Shown piece by piece: positions 12,241-22,700 of a DNA stretch of 64,000 nt (positions are counted from its first letter, which is position 1; each line of letters begins with the position of its first letter). Position numbers and translations under genes: made by a program. This DNA comes from Helianthus annuus. Lineage: Eukaryota; Streptophyta; Magnoliopsida; Asterales; Asteraceae. The DNA lies in contig NC_035439.2 in assembly GCF_002127325.2 (NCBI RefSeq), forward strand, positions 2,948,549-3,012,548. Reading direction: 5' to 3'. A model generated the notes under the pieces. It was not told where the DNA came from and made no database searches. It worked only from the letters and a program-made list of their open reading frames with translations.

Positions 12241-12358
12241 AAATTTACATGACAAAAACCATGTTTTCTAGTAGTGACGTAGGTACAGGAAGAAGCATAG
12301 GGAAATCTCTGCCAATGTGGCAGATTTTGTGAATTAAAGGCAAATACCGTCGTATCGG

Positions 12359-13012
12359 TTGTGGAACCGTGGGGATCAAGCAATCTACGACAATGTGTCG
12401 ACGGGTATTGGTGAAGCAAGAGAGTACCATGCTAGTCGGAAGGAATGGGAAGAGGCGCAAGGGGCGTACTCACAACAACAATGGGGTTTTCAATTATCTT
12501 TCCGCGAGAGGGTGGAAAAGCAGTTGGAGGAACAGCAGCTGCAATATGCGTTGCAACAATCACAAATGGAATGCATGATACAGCTGCAAGAAGAGGAAAG
12601 GGCCAGCAGACAAGCATGGGAGGAAGAGGATGCTAGGCGCCGGAATGCACAGGCAGAGTTGGACCAACGCCGATGGGGGGCGTTGGCTTTCTCCAACCAG
12701 ATGGCGATTAATAATTTCAAGGTGCTCCATGACCAAGAACGCCATCAACGAGATTATCAAGCCGGGCTTCCATATGCTGAACATTCGGGGTGGACCGATT
12801 ACCCCAACCTTCCTCACCCGCAAGGGCCATCCGATCCAACCCCTCATTGGCCCGAAGCAGTCGGCTCGAGTTTTGTTCCGATGCCGTACCAACCGCCACC
12901 TCAACAAGAGTCAAGCCCGATGGATAACTATAGGGATATGTTTGAGGCCCTTACTGGTTATCCGTACCAGCCAAATCCGCCCGTGAACCCGAATGAGAGA
13001 TATCAGCGGTAG
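12359..13012 (+). CDS. Unidentified Gln/Glu-rich coiled-coil ORF in retroelement sequence
   Basis: An open frame of 217 codons. Residues 20-110 are rich in Glu, Gln and Arg (for example RVEKQLEEQQLQYALQQSQ) and would form a long coiled coil. Residues 140-217 are rich in Pro, Tyr and Asn. No enzyme motif is visible. Related-looking residues continue upstream of the Met (KKHREISANVADFVN) but are interrupted by a stop, so the ORF may be a 5'-truncated remnant. It lies upstream of Athila-like 3' sequence, so an accessory retroelement protein is the best guess. Function is unknown. Confidence 0.45.
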   Translation: MWNRGDQAIYDNVSTGIGEAREYHASRKEWEEAQGAYSQQQWGFQLSFRERVEKQLEEQQLQYALQQSQMECMIQLQEEERASRQAWEEEDARRRNAQAELDQRRWGALAFSNQMAINNFKVLHDQERHQRDYQAGLPYAEHSGWTDYPNLPHPQGPSDPTPHWPEAVGSSFVPMPYQPPPQQESSPMDNYRDMFEALTGYPYQPNPPVNPNERYQR

Positions 13013-13596
13013 AGGCGAGGTACGTTTTTTGTTGTTGTTGTTGTTGTATATTATTACTATGTTTTTGTTGTTTTCATTTTGTTATTTAAATTATCGTCTA
13101 GTTAAATGAACTTTGTGGGTGTGTTCCCTATATAACCCTCACGAGACCTCTCGTCCTCCCAAGCTATTGGGGGGTTTAAAAGGGCTTGTTGCATAAGCTA
13201 AATGCAACCGTGATTCCTACGAAAGTGAGTTAGGTTTGTTATTGTTGTAAATTATTTTTCCACATAAATCAAAGTAAATTAATGTATGACTTGGTAATAT
13301 TTTCATAAAAGTGGTAGAACTAGGTAGCTAATAAATTTTAATGGTTGTGAGAAGCATGCTTCTACACAAGGGTTAAGATTTGTAGGTACATGATGTTCGT
13401 GGGACGACCGCTTTCTTGAAGAGAGAAGAGCACATGAGGAATGAGCTCAAAAATCAGGTGCATACATTTCTTTTTACTTTTGATTTTTAGTTAGCACATA
13501 AGTGGATTGTATTTTGTATTTTAATTTCCGGGGTGAAATTTTGGGGAGGTTAGTCGTGTCACATCCCTTGTGCGTTTTCAAACTCTAGTTCTTACA

Positions 13597-13721
13597 CATT
13601 GAGGACAATGTTTACCTCAAGTGTGGGGATGGGGGAGTAGTAAAAATTTTCGATTTTGACCTGTTCATTTAAACACTACACATTGAGGACAATGTTTACC
13701 TCAAGTGTGGGGATGGGGGAA
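13597..13721 (+). repeat. Duplicated 'gaggacaatg...tgtggggatggggga' block
   Basis: Two nearly identical copies of about 41 bp lie 83 bp apart, start to start. The purine-rich tail ('tgtggggatggggga') resembles the polypurine-like tract region of Athila elements. A related motif ('gaggacaagcaaaagacaag', then 'tgtggggatg') lies just before the LTR start at 16629. Confidence 0.8.
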
Positions 13722-13765
13722 AAATTTCAAAAAATTTTCAAACAGTTCTTGTCTCGAAAGCGATC

Positions 13766-13802
<37 letters not shown>

Positions 13803-14519
13803 ACAAGTAACTAAGTCAACGAGGGATGTCACAAACCATTTGATCTTTTGTCATGGTCAAGTTCAAGTTAATAGCATGACGGGTATTTAATGGGTGGCTA
13901 TTTGGGAATAATCCGCCTAAGAAACTAGTTGTTTATGCATGTCACATACCATACCCTTCTAGATATGTGAGAATTTGAGCCACTTTTATATCATAGATTA
14001 CATGTTTGTGTTTCTTTGTTTGAGTGGACCATTAGTCATATATTGTAGAACTTGCAACTTTTGATACGTTTAAGACTATAGACCGAATACAAGCACGAGA
14101 ATGATTAAGGCATTAGGTAAACCTTTTCTCTTAAAACCATTTATTTATCCTTACCCAAATAAATCCCCTAGTTGCCCAATTTGAGCCTAAACCTTTCGTT
14201 TGACCACCTATAGCCCATAACCATAAGCCTTTTCTTTTTAAATCCGTGTGATGAAAATTCGATTTTAGGAATTCAAGTTTGTATAGTTGCTTTGAAAAAA
14301 AAAAAAACCATCAAAATCAGAAAATTTATGAAAAAGAGTAGAAATTGAGAAAAATACAAAAAGAAGTGTTAGTAGTCGTTGAATAAAAGGCGAAAGTTGT
14401 TGCCTCATAGTTGATAGTTATATCTAGTTTTGTTTAGTTTAGTGGTTTGTAATAAAAATCGAATTTTTCATCACCTTAGCCAATTTAAATATCCTATTTC
14501 CTACCTTTAGCCTGGCCCC

Positions 14520-16211
14520 TGATGTGTGTCGGTGTATATATAATTTAGATGTATAATTAAGCCCTTTTTACACCTTTAGCCAAGTTTTAAATTTATAAAA
14601 CACGATATTTACTAACACTAAACACACATATGGGCAAGTGCACCCATCGTGGACGTAGTATAGTGTTGGTAAGATACCGAGGTCGTCCAAGGACACAAGA
14701 GCTTTTAATACCGGTTTATCCTCAACGTCTAATCAAATCAAAAGTGAGAAAAATGTTTTTAAACTAAGAAAATAAAAACTAACTAAATGCTGAAAAATAA
14801 AATAAAATAAAAACAGATAGACAAGATGAATCACTTGGATCCAACTCGTGTATTAGTATAACCTTTGATTATTTTCGCACTTTTGCACTTGTTTAAGAGA
14901 TTATCTTAGTTATTGTAGTAGGCCCCTCTTTTGAAGGCGACGTTACCCTCAACCCAGTAGTTTGAGTCAGCAAGGATACAATCCTAAAAGGTTGGATTAT
15001 TGGAAGATAATGAATTAAGTTATTAATGCAAATTATGGTAGGCCCCGCTTTTGGCGGTGACGTTACCCTCGGCTAAGTAGTCTGAGTCAGCAGGGATACA
15101 GTCCTAAATAGCCGGGTTATAGTATTAATAGTAGTTAACTTATGAGGGGGTCAAAGAGTTTGGATCCCCGCCATCCAATACCTATGGGCATTGAAGGAGA
15201 TCCTACTAAATTTGACCCAGGTCCCAAGCAGGACCTCTAAACGCTGAACAAGGGCAAGACCCTTACCAAACCGTTCCCTTAACCCCCGACCAGGTAGCCA
15301 ACATACCTCCATATAGACCGTGGAGATATGAATGGTGAAAATCTTTTATTTTATATAGACAGTAAAATAATGCCAAGACACCACAGACAAACGATAAGGA
15401 AAGATCACCTTCAACATAAGCAACTAGTTATTAAAGTCATTAATACAAAACCAAATAAAAAGTGCAAAAGATTAAAAATAAAAAGTATTATACTAAACAC
15501 TTGTCTTCACCAAGTGATGTAAGAGACTTAGGCAAACATGGCCTTGATTGTCAAGAACTCTTACGATCAATCTTGGATCCCGAGACGACTCACACACTCT
15601 ACGATGGACAATGGATGATGGTGGTGGATGATGGTGTTATGGTGGTGGTGTGTGGTGGATGAAGTGTGAGAGAGGTGGTGTGCCAAGGGATGAGATGGAA
15701 TGAAACCAAGCACCCCTATTTATAGGCTGAACAGAAGGCTGGGCACGGCCCCGTGTCCGCTGGACACGCCCCCGTGCCCGTCTGACACTCTCTCTCCTCA
15801 TTAATTGTAATTCGCAATTACAATTAATGCGCCTGCTATACTTTCACCACGCCCCCGTGCTCACTGGACACGGCCCCGTGGTGGGCAATGGAAGCTTCTA
15901 CCAGTTTGTCTTTTATGCTGCTTCTTGGGCACGGCCCCGTGCTGGCTGAGCACGGGGCGTGTTCAGACTTCTGTTTTCTCTTCTTTGCTTTGGAGGATGC
16001 CGTTGAGGGTCCGGGCAGTCTTCTTTTATTCCTTTCCTTGTATTTATGCTAGAATTAGTTGTCTTTTTGCTTCTTTTGTGAATTTAAGCTCATTTCATCC
16101 TGAAAATACAAAAGGAAGACAAAAACACTCTTTTTCCAACATTAGTACTTAAAAAGGGTTAGTTTTATGCCTTAATTGATGTGATTTATATGTTGCATTT
16201 TACACACATCA
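14520..16211. repeat. Solo LTR, 1.69 kb, with target duplication GCCCC
   Basis: It starts TGATGTGTGT and ends ACACACATCA, a perfect 10-bp inverted pair. It is flanked by GCCCC on both sides (14515-14519 and 16212-16216). There is no internal region, so it is a solo LTR left by recombination between two LTRs. Inside are a ~125-bp imperfect tandem duplication (about 14915-15140) and a cluster of 'cacggccccgtg'/'cacgcccccgtg' motifs (15735-15955). It interrupts the Athila-like element. The small open frames inside are not supported as genes. Confidence 0.92.
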
Positions 16212-17010
16212 GCCCCGTTACAACCCTTACAAAGACCTTTTGACTTGTGCTTAGTGTTCGTGATCAATAGTGGAGAATGATTGAGTTGCAAGCTTATGCG
16301 GGTATATGTTCTAATCGGTTTGAGTGCATATTCTTTGAAGTGCTAATACATTATAAACATTAGCCAATTTATAAGCCGAGTGGAGAGAACATTGTGAGGG
16401 ATGTGCATGAACTGTTAGTTTCACGGGCGGATTAATCTTGGGTAACCATTTGTGCATCTAAAAGTACATTACCATTAAATGCATTGAATATTGTAAAGAG
16501 TTTGAACTTTAGCATGACATTAGACCTTAACCTTTGTCTCGGGAATGGGATGTGTATTCGTTGTTCGACCCACGTGAAAGTGAAAAACAGATTTGCTTGA
16601 GGACAAGCAAAAGACAAGTGTGGGGATGTGATACGTGGTCGAAAACCGGTGCTTGTAATTGTTTAATTTGATGTTTTTACACAAGTTTTAGTTTCGAATT
16701 GCCTACTCTTGATTAGATATGTGTTTTGCAGGTCTACCGGAGTTTAAGGAGCTTTTCGGGAGCTTTACGAGTCATCGGAGCGAAAACGGGACCACCGGGA
16801 AGCGAAACGGGTCAACCGGACTCAAGAAATGGGCGAAAAAGAAAATCAAACATCTGGGCACCGTCGCCGACGCCCATAAGGGCCGTCTCCGACGGTTTAT
16901 ACAAAACACCGTCGCCAAGAATGCACCGTAGACAGCGTGTTTAGCCGTAGGGTGGAACACCACATCAGCAGCAGCAGCCGCAGCAGCCAGATCCAGATTT
17001 GGATGCATAG
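16212..17010 (+). mobile_element. Athila-like element, continuation and start of its 3' LTR
   Basis: The left element resumes after the solo LTR. A purine-rich 'gaggacaagcaaaagacaag' plus 'tgtggggatg' (16598-16630) precedes TGATACGTGG at about 16629, the likely start of the 3' LTR. The following 'aaaaccgg...ccggagtttaagg' text fits LTR sequence. The LTR's right end is not clear; its character fades after about 17010. Open frames around 16719-17047 on both strands lack recognisable motifs. Confidence 0.5.
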
Positions 17011-17156
17011 ACCTTTTGTTGTTTTTATTTTTGTTATGGATGTACAAAGTTATCTTATATATTTTTGTTATGGATGTACAAACTTATCTTATATATGTCA
17101 TATTTATGTTTGTTTTCAGTTATTCGGTTACTTAATGATTGTTGTCTTAAATTGAT

Positions 17157-17235
17157 ATAATACGGAAACAATATATGTTTTGAATATAATACGGAAACAA
17201 TATATCCCCTGAATATAATACGGAAACAATATTTG
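17157..17235 (+). repeat. Three-copy ~30-bp tandem repeat
   Basis: The motif 'ataatacggaaacaatat' occurs three times in a row with diverged linkers. It is AT-rich, intergenic and has no evident function. Confidence 0.8.
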
Positions 17236-17490
17236 AACGTGATAAAATTTTAGTCGGAAGAATAATATTTAAAAAAGTAAAATGTTAAAAACATTATACT
17301 ATTTAATCGATATAATATATTTAAAGAGCCGATTTTTAAAATAGTTGATTTTTTTATAGTGTAAAAAAACCAAACTTTTTTTGAAACCAAAAAAATTTTC
17401 GCTAAAAAAATCACATCTTCAAAAACTATCAAAAAACCATACCAAAACCCACCAAAACACCCCTTATTTCAACCAAAAAAAAAACCCAAG

Positions 17491-17653
17491 CCCTAGACGC
17501 CTCGTATAGGGTTGTACTTTGCGTCTAGGGTTTCTTAAACTTTGTGCCTGACACCCTCTGAAGACCCCTTGAATTCAGTGCCTAGACGCCTCGTATAGCC
17601 CTATACGAGGCGTCTAGGGCACAAAAAGTGTGAAAATAGGCGCAGAGGGTGTC
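17491..17653. repeat. Compound inverted repeat with an 18-bp near-loopless hairpin
   Basis: The arms at 17582-17599 and 17602-17619 are exact reverse complements (CCTAGACGCCTCGTATAG) with a two-base centre. The same arm sequence also occurs at 17492-17509. There it pairs over 10 bp with GCGTCTAGGG at 17521-17530. An outer pair, GACACCCTCTG (17550-17560) and CAGAGGGTGTC (17643-17653), encloses the central hairpin. No flanking target duplication was found. It could be a foldback element or a transcribed hairpin. Confidence 0.85.
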
Positions 17654-18624
17654 CGGATAGTCCCAGCCATTGTTTATTAGATGTGTTTCAGAAGCTTCTT
17701 TCTCCAGTTGAACTTCTGAATCCATTGTGTTGTGTATGTGTATCAACAAAAGATGAATTTTAATATTCAGCTCACCTACAACATATTAAAATATGAAGAA
17801 AATATATATTATAAGCATACCACTTCACAAAACTAATGATTTTCCCATCATGCCTAACATCAGATGCCATTGCTCTTTCAATTTCAAGGAAAGAATCAAA
17901 GATCAATCCAACAATCAAATAATTAGACAACAGCAGACCCAACCAAAGGCTCAAACAGTAATCATACACCAACTGCAGGGCTAACTGTGAACAAACTGGC
18001 AGTCAACTTTTAGCACATCAACAGCCATTCAAAGCTTTGATGATATTGTTTTGTGTGGTTTGGTTTTCTTGTAGTTTTTCTCGTGACTCGTATCATCATT
18101 TCTGAAGTCTCGAACTTAATATACACATGGACTTGGCAATAACCATTTCATTTTAGTTGTCTATTTTTTTGACCCGTTTAACATTAATTCACCATAATTT
18201 ATATCTTGGTTTGTATTCTGCTCAGCTTTATGTTTTGGCCTATTTTTGGCTCATATGGCTGGCTCAGCGGATGTGCAGGTGCATTTAGGTAATTTTAGGC
18301 TCATGGGGACGTCAACAGGGGAGACATAAGGCTGGACCATACTTTTGTGATTAGGACAATTTTTTTCCACCCCAAATTTTATATTTTTAGAATCTAACAA
18401 AAGTATGGAAACGTATCATTTCTTGAATGTCTGCTCTATTTTTTGGGAAGAGATTCATTGCGACTTGTATTCTGTCTATTATATGCTAGCCACACTTTAT
18501 ATGTATAACGTTCAAATTGGTGGAAGCCCATTGGCCCATAATCCACATCACTATTGACCTATTTCATCCAAATTTCACATCCCCCGTTATACAATCTAGA
18601 GTTTAAACCCTAATCGAACTCAAA
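17654..18624. other. Intergenic region upstream of the first F-box gene
   Basis: No supported gene. A minus-strand open stretch at 17772-17972 has a hydrophobic segment (YCLSLWLGLLLSNYLIVGLI) but no motif I recognise and no clear exon borders. It may be a remnant exon. The segment before 18625 should hold the promoter. I do not see a clear TATA box at the expected distance. Confidence 0.4.
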
Positions 18625-19713
18625 ATGTCGGACAACATTCCGTTCGAACTCCAAGAGGGAATCATCAAAAGGGTTCTTCCTGTCAAATCACTGATTCGGT
18701 TCAGATCAGTTTCAAAACAATGGAAGTCTTTGATCGATAGCCCTGAGTTTATCGCTGATCACATCGTCAACCCGGCTCAGCCGCAACATCTACTGGTGAA
18801 GTACATAGTAGACTCTAAGGAAAAATATGTTTCAATTTCTGATAACGATGATAGCCTCCCCCACCACAACTCTTCCCTTATTGTTCCTCCAACTATTATA
18901 GATAAGATTTTTTCAATTCTCGATTGCTCTCACGGATTGGTGTGTTTGTACGGGGATTTTAGAGGTCCAGTGAGGCGCAGAAGCAAAATGACTGTTCTTT
19001 GGAACCCATCAATTAGGAAATCTGTTGGTATAGTGATGCCGTATGAGTTTGTTGTCATTGGTTTTGGGGTCTGTCCTAAAACTAGTGACCCTAAGATTGT
19101 TGCGATCAAAAGCGGTAACAGAATCGATTCGAAGGCTGTGGTTTTTACATTAAGCTCAGGGGCTTGGAGAAGTATAACGGTGAATCTTCGTTGGCCTCTT
19201 AATTCAATGCATTTGTCATGTAAGCCGGTGGTTATAGATGGGGTTATTCATTGGATTGCTTTTGATAATCTTCCCCGTTGGATTATTTCATTTGATTTGA
19301 CAAGCGAAGAATTCGGCGAGGTAGAGCTTCCAGATAGTTTAGCACATGCCACAAATCTTTCCATCTCTAACTTTAAAGGTTCTCTTTCTGTGCTTATTTA
19401 CAAAGAAGCTGCCGTGGTTTGTGATGTATGGACCATGATAAAAACTGGTGATCCAATGACCAGATTTACGACCGTCAGCTTTAAGAGAGAAAGTGATAGA
19501 ATAATTAGATTTATGAAGAATAGTCAAATGATAAGAGAGCACACATGTATGAGGCCTGGTAATTTTCCGGTAACAACACTTGAAGTGTATGACTCCTACT
19601 CAGAGCACAGCAATTATCTTCGAGTGTCTGGTTTCTTTGATCCGCATATCATGAAGACCTCCTACACAGAATCACTACTTCTGCTTAACCACTCTGTATC
19701 TGTCATTTTGTGA
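18625..19713 (+). CDS. F-box protein with F-box-associated (FBA) domain, intact
   Basis: A single-exon gene of 362 residues. The N-terminal F-box (residues 4-45, IPFELQEGIIKRVLPVKSLI, then RFRSVSKQWKSLID) would bind SKP1 in an SCF ubiquitin ligase. The rest is an FBA-type substrate-recognition region with the family landmarks LWNPSIRKSV, GFGVCPKTSDPKIV, FTLSSGAWRS, VVIDGVIHWI and ISFDLTSEEFGEVELP. It ends in ESLLLLNH, shared by every paralogue here. The start is the first Met and begins the conserved MSDNIP. A 327-bp hAT-like MITE lies 28 bp after the stop, so the 3' end of the transcript is altered relative to its paralogues. Substrate unknown. Confidence 0.9.
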   Translation: MSDNIPFELQEGIIKRVLPVKSLIRFRSVSKQWKSLIDSPEFIADHIVNPAQPQHLLVKYIVDSKEKYVSISDNDDSLPHHNSSLIVPPTIIDKIFSILDCSHGLVCLYGDFRGPVRRRSKMTVLWNPSIRKSVGIVMPYEFVVIGFGVCPKTSDPKIVAIKSGNRIDSKAVVFTLSSGAWRSITVNLRWPLNSMHLSCKPVVIDGVIHWIAFDNLPRWIISFDLTSEEFGEVELPDSLAHATNLSISNFKGSLSVLIYKEAAVVCDVWTMIKTGDPMTRFTTVSFKRESDRIIRFMKNSQMIREHTCMRPGNFPVTTLEVYDSYSEHSNYLRVSGFFDPHIMKTSYTESLLLLNHSVSVIL

Positions 19714-19741
19714 TGATGGCCATGATTCAACATGATATATG

Positions 19742-20068
19742 CAGGGGCGTCTCTGAGAATTCACGTACCCTGTTCGAGCTCGAAAACTGTGCCCATATGC
19801 TTTAACGAAAATTGTTTTTTTTATTTTTATTTTTTAAAATCATATTAGTATTGGGTTGGGCCCAATAAACCTAATGTTAAGTTGGGTAAATTATAAAGCA
19901 TAAAAAGGTATTTGATGATGGGCCTCTATATTGGATTTGTACGTGTTTACAATTTTTTTTAAATAAAATATATATATATATATCGATTTTTTTTTTTAAA
20001 TCCCGTGCCCCTCGAAATCACGGGCCTTGTGCTGAAGTCCTCCCCGCACACCATAAGAGCCGCCCCTG
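19742..20068. mobile_element. Non-autonomous hAT-like MITE (327 bp)
   Basis: The ends are CAGGGGCGTCTCT and the complement of CAGGGGCGGCTCT, 12 of 13 bases matching. They are flanked by an exact 8-bp duplication GATATATG (19734-19741 and 20069-20076). An 8-bp duplication with this terminal type points to the hAT superfamily. The interior is AT-rich and non-coding. It sits in the presumed 3' UTR of the F-box gene ending at 19713. Confidence 0.92.
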
Positions 20069-20076
20069 GATATATG

Positions 20077-20750
20077 CTTGGAATAGTTGGTGCAGATCTC
20101 CAATCCGTTGTGTTGCAAATTCTTAATCTTTGGTTGAAAGTCGATCTAGGGTGTTTTCATGCATTTATGATGTGGTGTTAATCTATACGGCTGTACTAGT
20201 ATTTGATTGCTTTTAGAAAATATCCTTTTTCGCAAGTATACATCTCATAACATTTTCCTGCAAGCATACATGCGAAGATTGCAAACATCCTCGTTATACA
20301 TCTGTTGTTTTTTTATTTAATCATTTTCTAGCACTGATCTGTGTTTCAGGATGACCTCCAGTGATTTGTTCTTCATGTCGACATACACTTAATCACCACT
20401 TCTGCTTAATCACTCTGATTCCATCATCAAGTAATGATGGATGTCTTAGTCGTGCATATATTTTTTTAATCCTATATTTTGTTGTCGTGTTTTAATTTCT
20501 TTTATAGAAAGATATATATTTTATTACTATATAACATCAATACAATCATATACTCATACTTGTCAACAGTCAAATCAATATCCTATATCATGATATAGTT
20601 TGCATGTATACGAATATGTATGTTCACTCAGTTATACAATCATATATTCATACCTGTTAAAACAAGTTTTCTAAAATATAGCATAAATTAAGATGTTAAT
20701 ACTTTTAAGAGTATATTCCTCTGCTTGAGTCCAAAATCAAAAGTTTAGAT
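20077..20750. other. F-box gene 3' flank and AT-rich spacer
   Basis: Sequence from 20077 to about 20215 ('caaattcttaatctttggtt', then 'gaaagtcgatctaggg') recurs after the pseudogenes ending at 21723 and 42543. It is therefore the ancestral 3' flank of this gene family. The rest is AT-rich spacer without a supported gene. A scrap at 20397-20432 resembles the last codons of an F-box gene. Confidence 0.6.
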
Positions 20751-21723
20751 AAAACAGTGGAAGTCTCTGATCGATAGCCCTGATTTTATCACTCATCACA
20801 GCGTCAACCAGACTCTGCCGCATCATCTATTGGTAAGGTAGCTCTAATATTAAATATGTTTCGATTACTGGTGATGATAGTTTCCCCTACCCCAAGTTTT
20901 CCTCTATTGTTCCGACTGTTAAGCTACTTCGGCTTGTGTCAATGATCGATTGCTCTCACGGATTGGTTTGGTGTGTTTGTACAGGCTTTTTAAAGATCCG
21001 GTGAACAGAAACAAACTGGTTGTTCTTTGTAATCCATCAATTAGGAAATCTGTTGATATACCGATTCTGTTTAAATCCCATGTTGTTGGTGTTGGGGTTT
21101 GTCCTAAAACTAGTGACCCTAAAATCGTCACAATTACGCGTAGCTCTAAAGTTGACCAGAAGACTGAGGTTTTTACATTAAGCTCAGGGGCTTGGAGAAG
21201 TATTTTGATAAATATTCGTTGGCCACTGAATTTTTCAAGTATGCCTGTGGTTATAGATGGGGTTATTCATTGGATTACTTTTGATACTCTTCCCCGTCGA
21301 ATTATTTCATTTGATTTGACAAGTGAAGAATTCAGTGAGGTAGAGCTTCCGGAATGTTTAGCACACTCGAGATATCCGTACATCTTTAACTTTAAAGGTT
21401 CGCTTGCTGTGGTTATTGACACTGAGGCTGCCCTGGTTTGTGATGTATGGACCATGATAAGAACTGGTGATCCAAAATCCAGGTTTATAAAACTATTCAC
21501 TGTATGATAGAATAATTGGATTTGGAATAATGGTAAAATGATAATGGAGCATGTAAGTATGAGGCCTAATAATTTACCAGTAACAACACTTGAAGTTTAC
21601 GACTCCTACTCAGAAAACAACAATCATCTTCCGGTGTCTGTTGCCTTTAACTCGTATACCATGAAGACCTCCTACACAGAATCACTACTTCTGCTTAACC
21701 ACTCTGATTCTGTCATTCTGTGA
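20750..21723 (+). pseudogene. F-box/FBA pseudogene, N-terminally truncated
   Basis: Homology to the F-box family starts inside the F-box (KQWKSLIDS), with no start codon or first F-box helix. The segment before 20950 is out of frame and holds stops. The frame 20950-21507 keeps the FBA landmarks (LCNPSIRKSVDIP, VCPKTSDPKIV, TLSSGAWRS, VVIDGVIHWITF). A deletion around 21505 removes about 20 bases between 'ttcactgt' and 'atgatagaataattgg', causing a stop. The C-terminal end (21538-21723) then follows in another frame to ESLLLLNHSDSVIL. It is closest to the gene at 18625 and not functional. Confidence 0.88.
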
Positions 21724-22210
21724 TCCAAATCCTTAATCTTTGGCTGAAAGTTGATCTAGCTAGGGTGTTTTCATGCATTTAGGATGTGGTGTTTATCTAG
21801 ATTGTTGTACTGATATTCCGAAAATTTTACCACTCTGATTCTGCCATTTGCTCATAGTGTTAAATTTTACCGAAATTAATTTTTGGAAAAAAAATATTTT
21901 TTAGTGTAAAAACTGGATTTTTAAGAGCACAGCCCCCACCAAATTTGGATTTTAAGAGTCCGGCCCCCCGCCGAGTTTTCATTCAAGCTTCGCTACTGCT
22001 GATTTCAACCCAGCCACCCGCTGGTATTTCTACATGCTAATATTTAATTGCTTTCAAAAAAGGTCTTTTTTTCCGCAAGTATACATCTCATAACATTTTT
22101 GTGCAATCATACATGTGAAGATCACAAACATCCTCGTTATACATCTGTTGTTTTCTATTTAATTTTCTAGCAAGGATCATTGTGGTTGGGTTAGATTGGT
22201 TCTAGTCTTT
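21724..22210. other. F-box 3' flank and spacer
   Basis: The stretch after 21724 repeats the family's 3' flank ('atccttaatctttggctgaa'). The rest resembles 22,040-22,200 and 46,260-46,400, again paralogous flank ('cgcaagtatacatctcataa'). No gene. Confidence 0.6.
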
Positions 22211-22385
22211 TCATATGGGGGGGGGGGATATTCCACGGTCCTCCCAACCGCCGAGGTGATCCCACCTCGCAGACCGCCACCCAGCAAGCCTGAGTCTGGG
22301 GGTAAATCCGCTACCGTAGGGGCATTGGGAACGAGCAAGACTCGAACCCGCGGGCTGGTGGCCATTGGGCTGACACTGAGTAGTG
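22211..22385 (-). mobile_element. Probable tRNA-derived SINE
   Basis: A GC-rich block unlike its surroundings. On the minus strand it has a B-box match GGGTTCGAGTCT and, upstream, an A-box-like CAGCCCAATGG at tRNA-like spacing. Paralogous flank sequence at 46395-46560 and 23215-23320 runs across this point without the block, which supports an insertion. A run of ten G (22217-22226) lies at its edge. No clear target duplication was seen. Confidence 0.55.
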
Positions 22386-22429
22386 AGGATAGACCTGTCG
22401 TACCTGGTTATATCCACCCGTGTGTGTGT

Positions 22430-22700
22430 GTATCAAGCTTAAGGAGTCACTTGCTATGCTTGGTTACGCTAAAAGAGCCCTAGTTTGCGATGTATGTATA
22501 ATGAGCAATAATGGTGATCTAGAATTCCACACTGTCTGTCAGTTCTAAGGCAGCAGATATTCAATATGTTATAAAATGATTGGATTTAGGAAGAATGGTC
22601 AACTGATAATGGAACATGTATGTAACCATAATGGTTTTTTAGTAACAACAATTGAAATTTATTAACCGTGCACAGAACATAGCAAAGATCTTGGGACTGA
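22430..22700 (+). pseudogene. F-box/FBA pseudogene fragment (C-terminal part)
   Basis: Translation in broken frames gives LKESLAMLGYAKRALVCDV, then GFRKNGQLIMEHV, LVTTIEIY and TEHSKDLGTDSFFIE. These match the last third of the family proteins. Stops and frame changes interrupt it, and there is no N-terminal part. It follows the SINE-like insertion and repeated 3'-flank sequence, so it is a duplicated tail. Confidence 0.8.

Larger units (their letters stand above)
6281..12276 (+). mobile_element. CACTA (En/Spm) DNA transposon, complete ends, non-autonomous
   Basis: The ends are perfect 13-bp inverted repeats, CACTACTAGAAAA at 6281-6293 and its complement at 12264-12276. They are flanked by a 3-bp target duplication, ACG (6278-6280 and 12277-12279). 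Short repeats around 'ggtagcaa' and 'aaatggtggcaa' crowd both subterminal regions, as in CACTA elements, where they bind the TnpA-type protein. The only recognisable gene is a TnpA-like/Transposase_24 gene (9614-11438) with two nonsense codons. No TnpD-type (Transposase_21) transposase is seen. From 6660 to 9600 I find no supported gene; 8935-9110 is A-rich and 'acccgaaccc'-rich filler. The insertion hit the last base of an older LTR. Confidence 0.93.
12277..14519 (+). mobile_element. 3' internal region of an Athila-like gypsy element (left part)
   Basis: This stretch contains an ORF (12359-13012). It also contains two copies of a 'cattgaggacaatg...aagtgtggggatggggga' block (about 13597-13640 and 13680-13721) and a long poly-A run (13769-13800). 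Such blocks are typical of the region between the coding part and the 3' LTR in Athila/Tat elements. It is split from its continuation at 16217 by the solo LTR. The left part of the element is missing; the sequence abuts the CACTA target site. Apart from the ORF I see no gene. Confidence 0.6.

Noticed and set aside
13705..13890. Open frame with a poly-Lys run
   Set aside because: It is a translated poly-A tract in Athila-like 3' sequence.
17772..17972. Minus-strand hydrophobic open frame as a membrane-protein gene
   Set aside because: Only 66 codons, no flanking exons and no family I can name. Kept as a note in the spacer entry.
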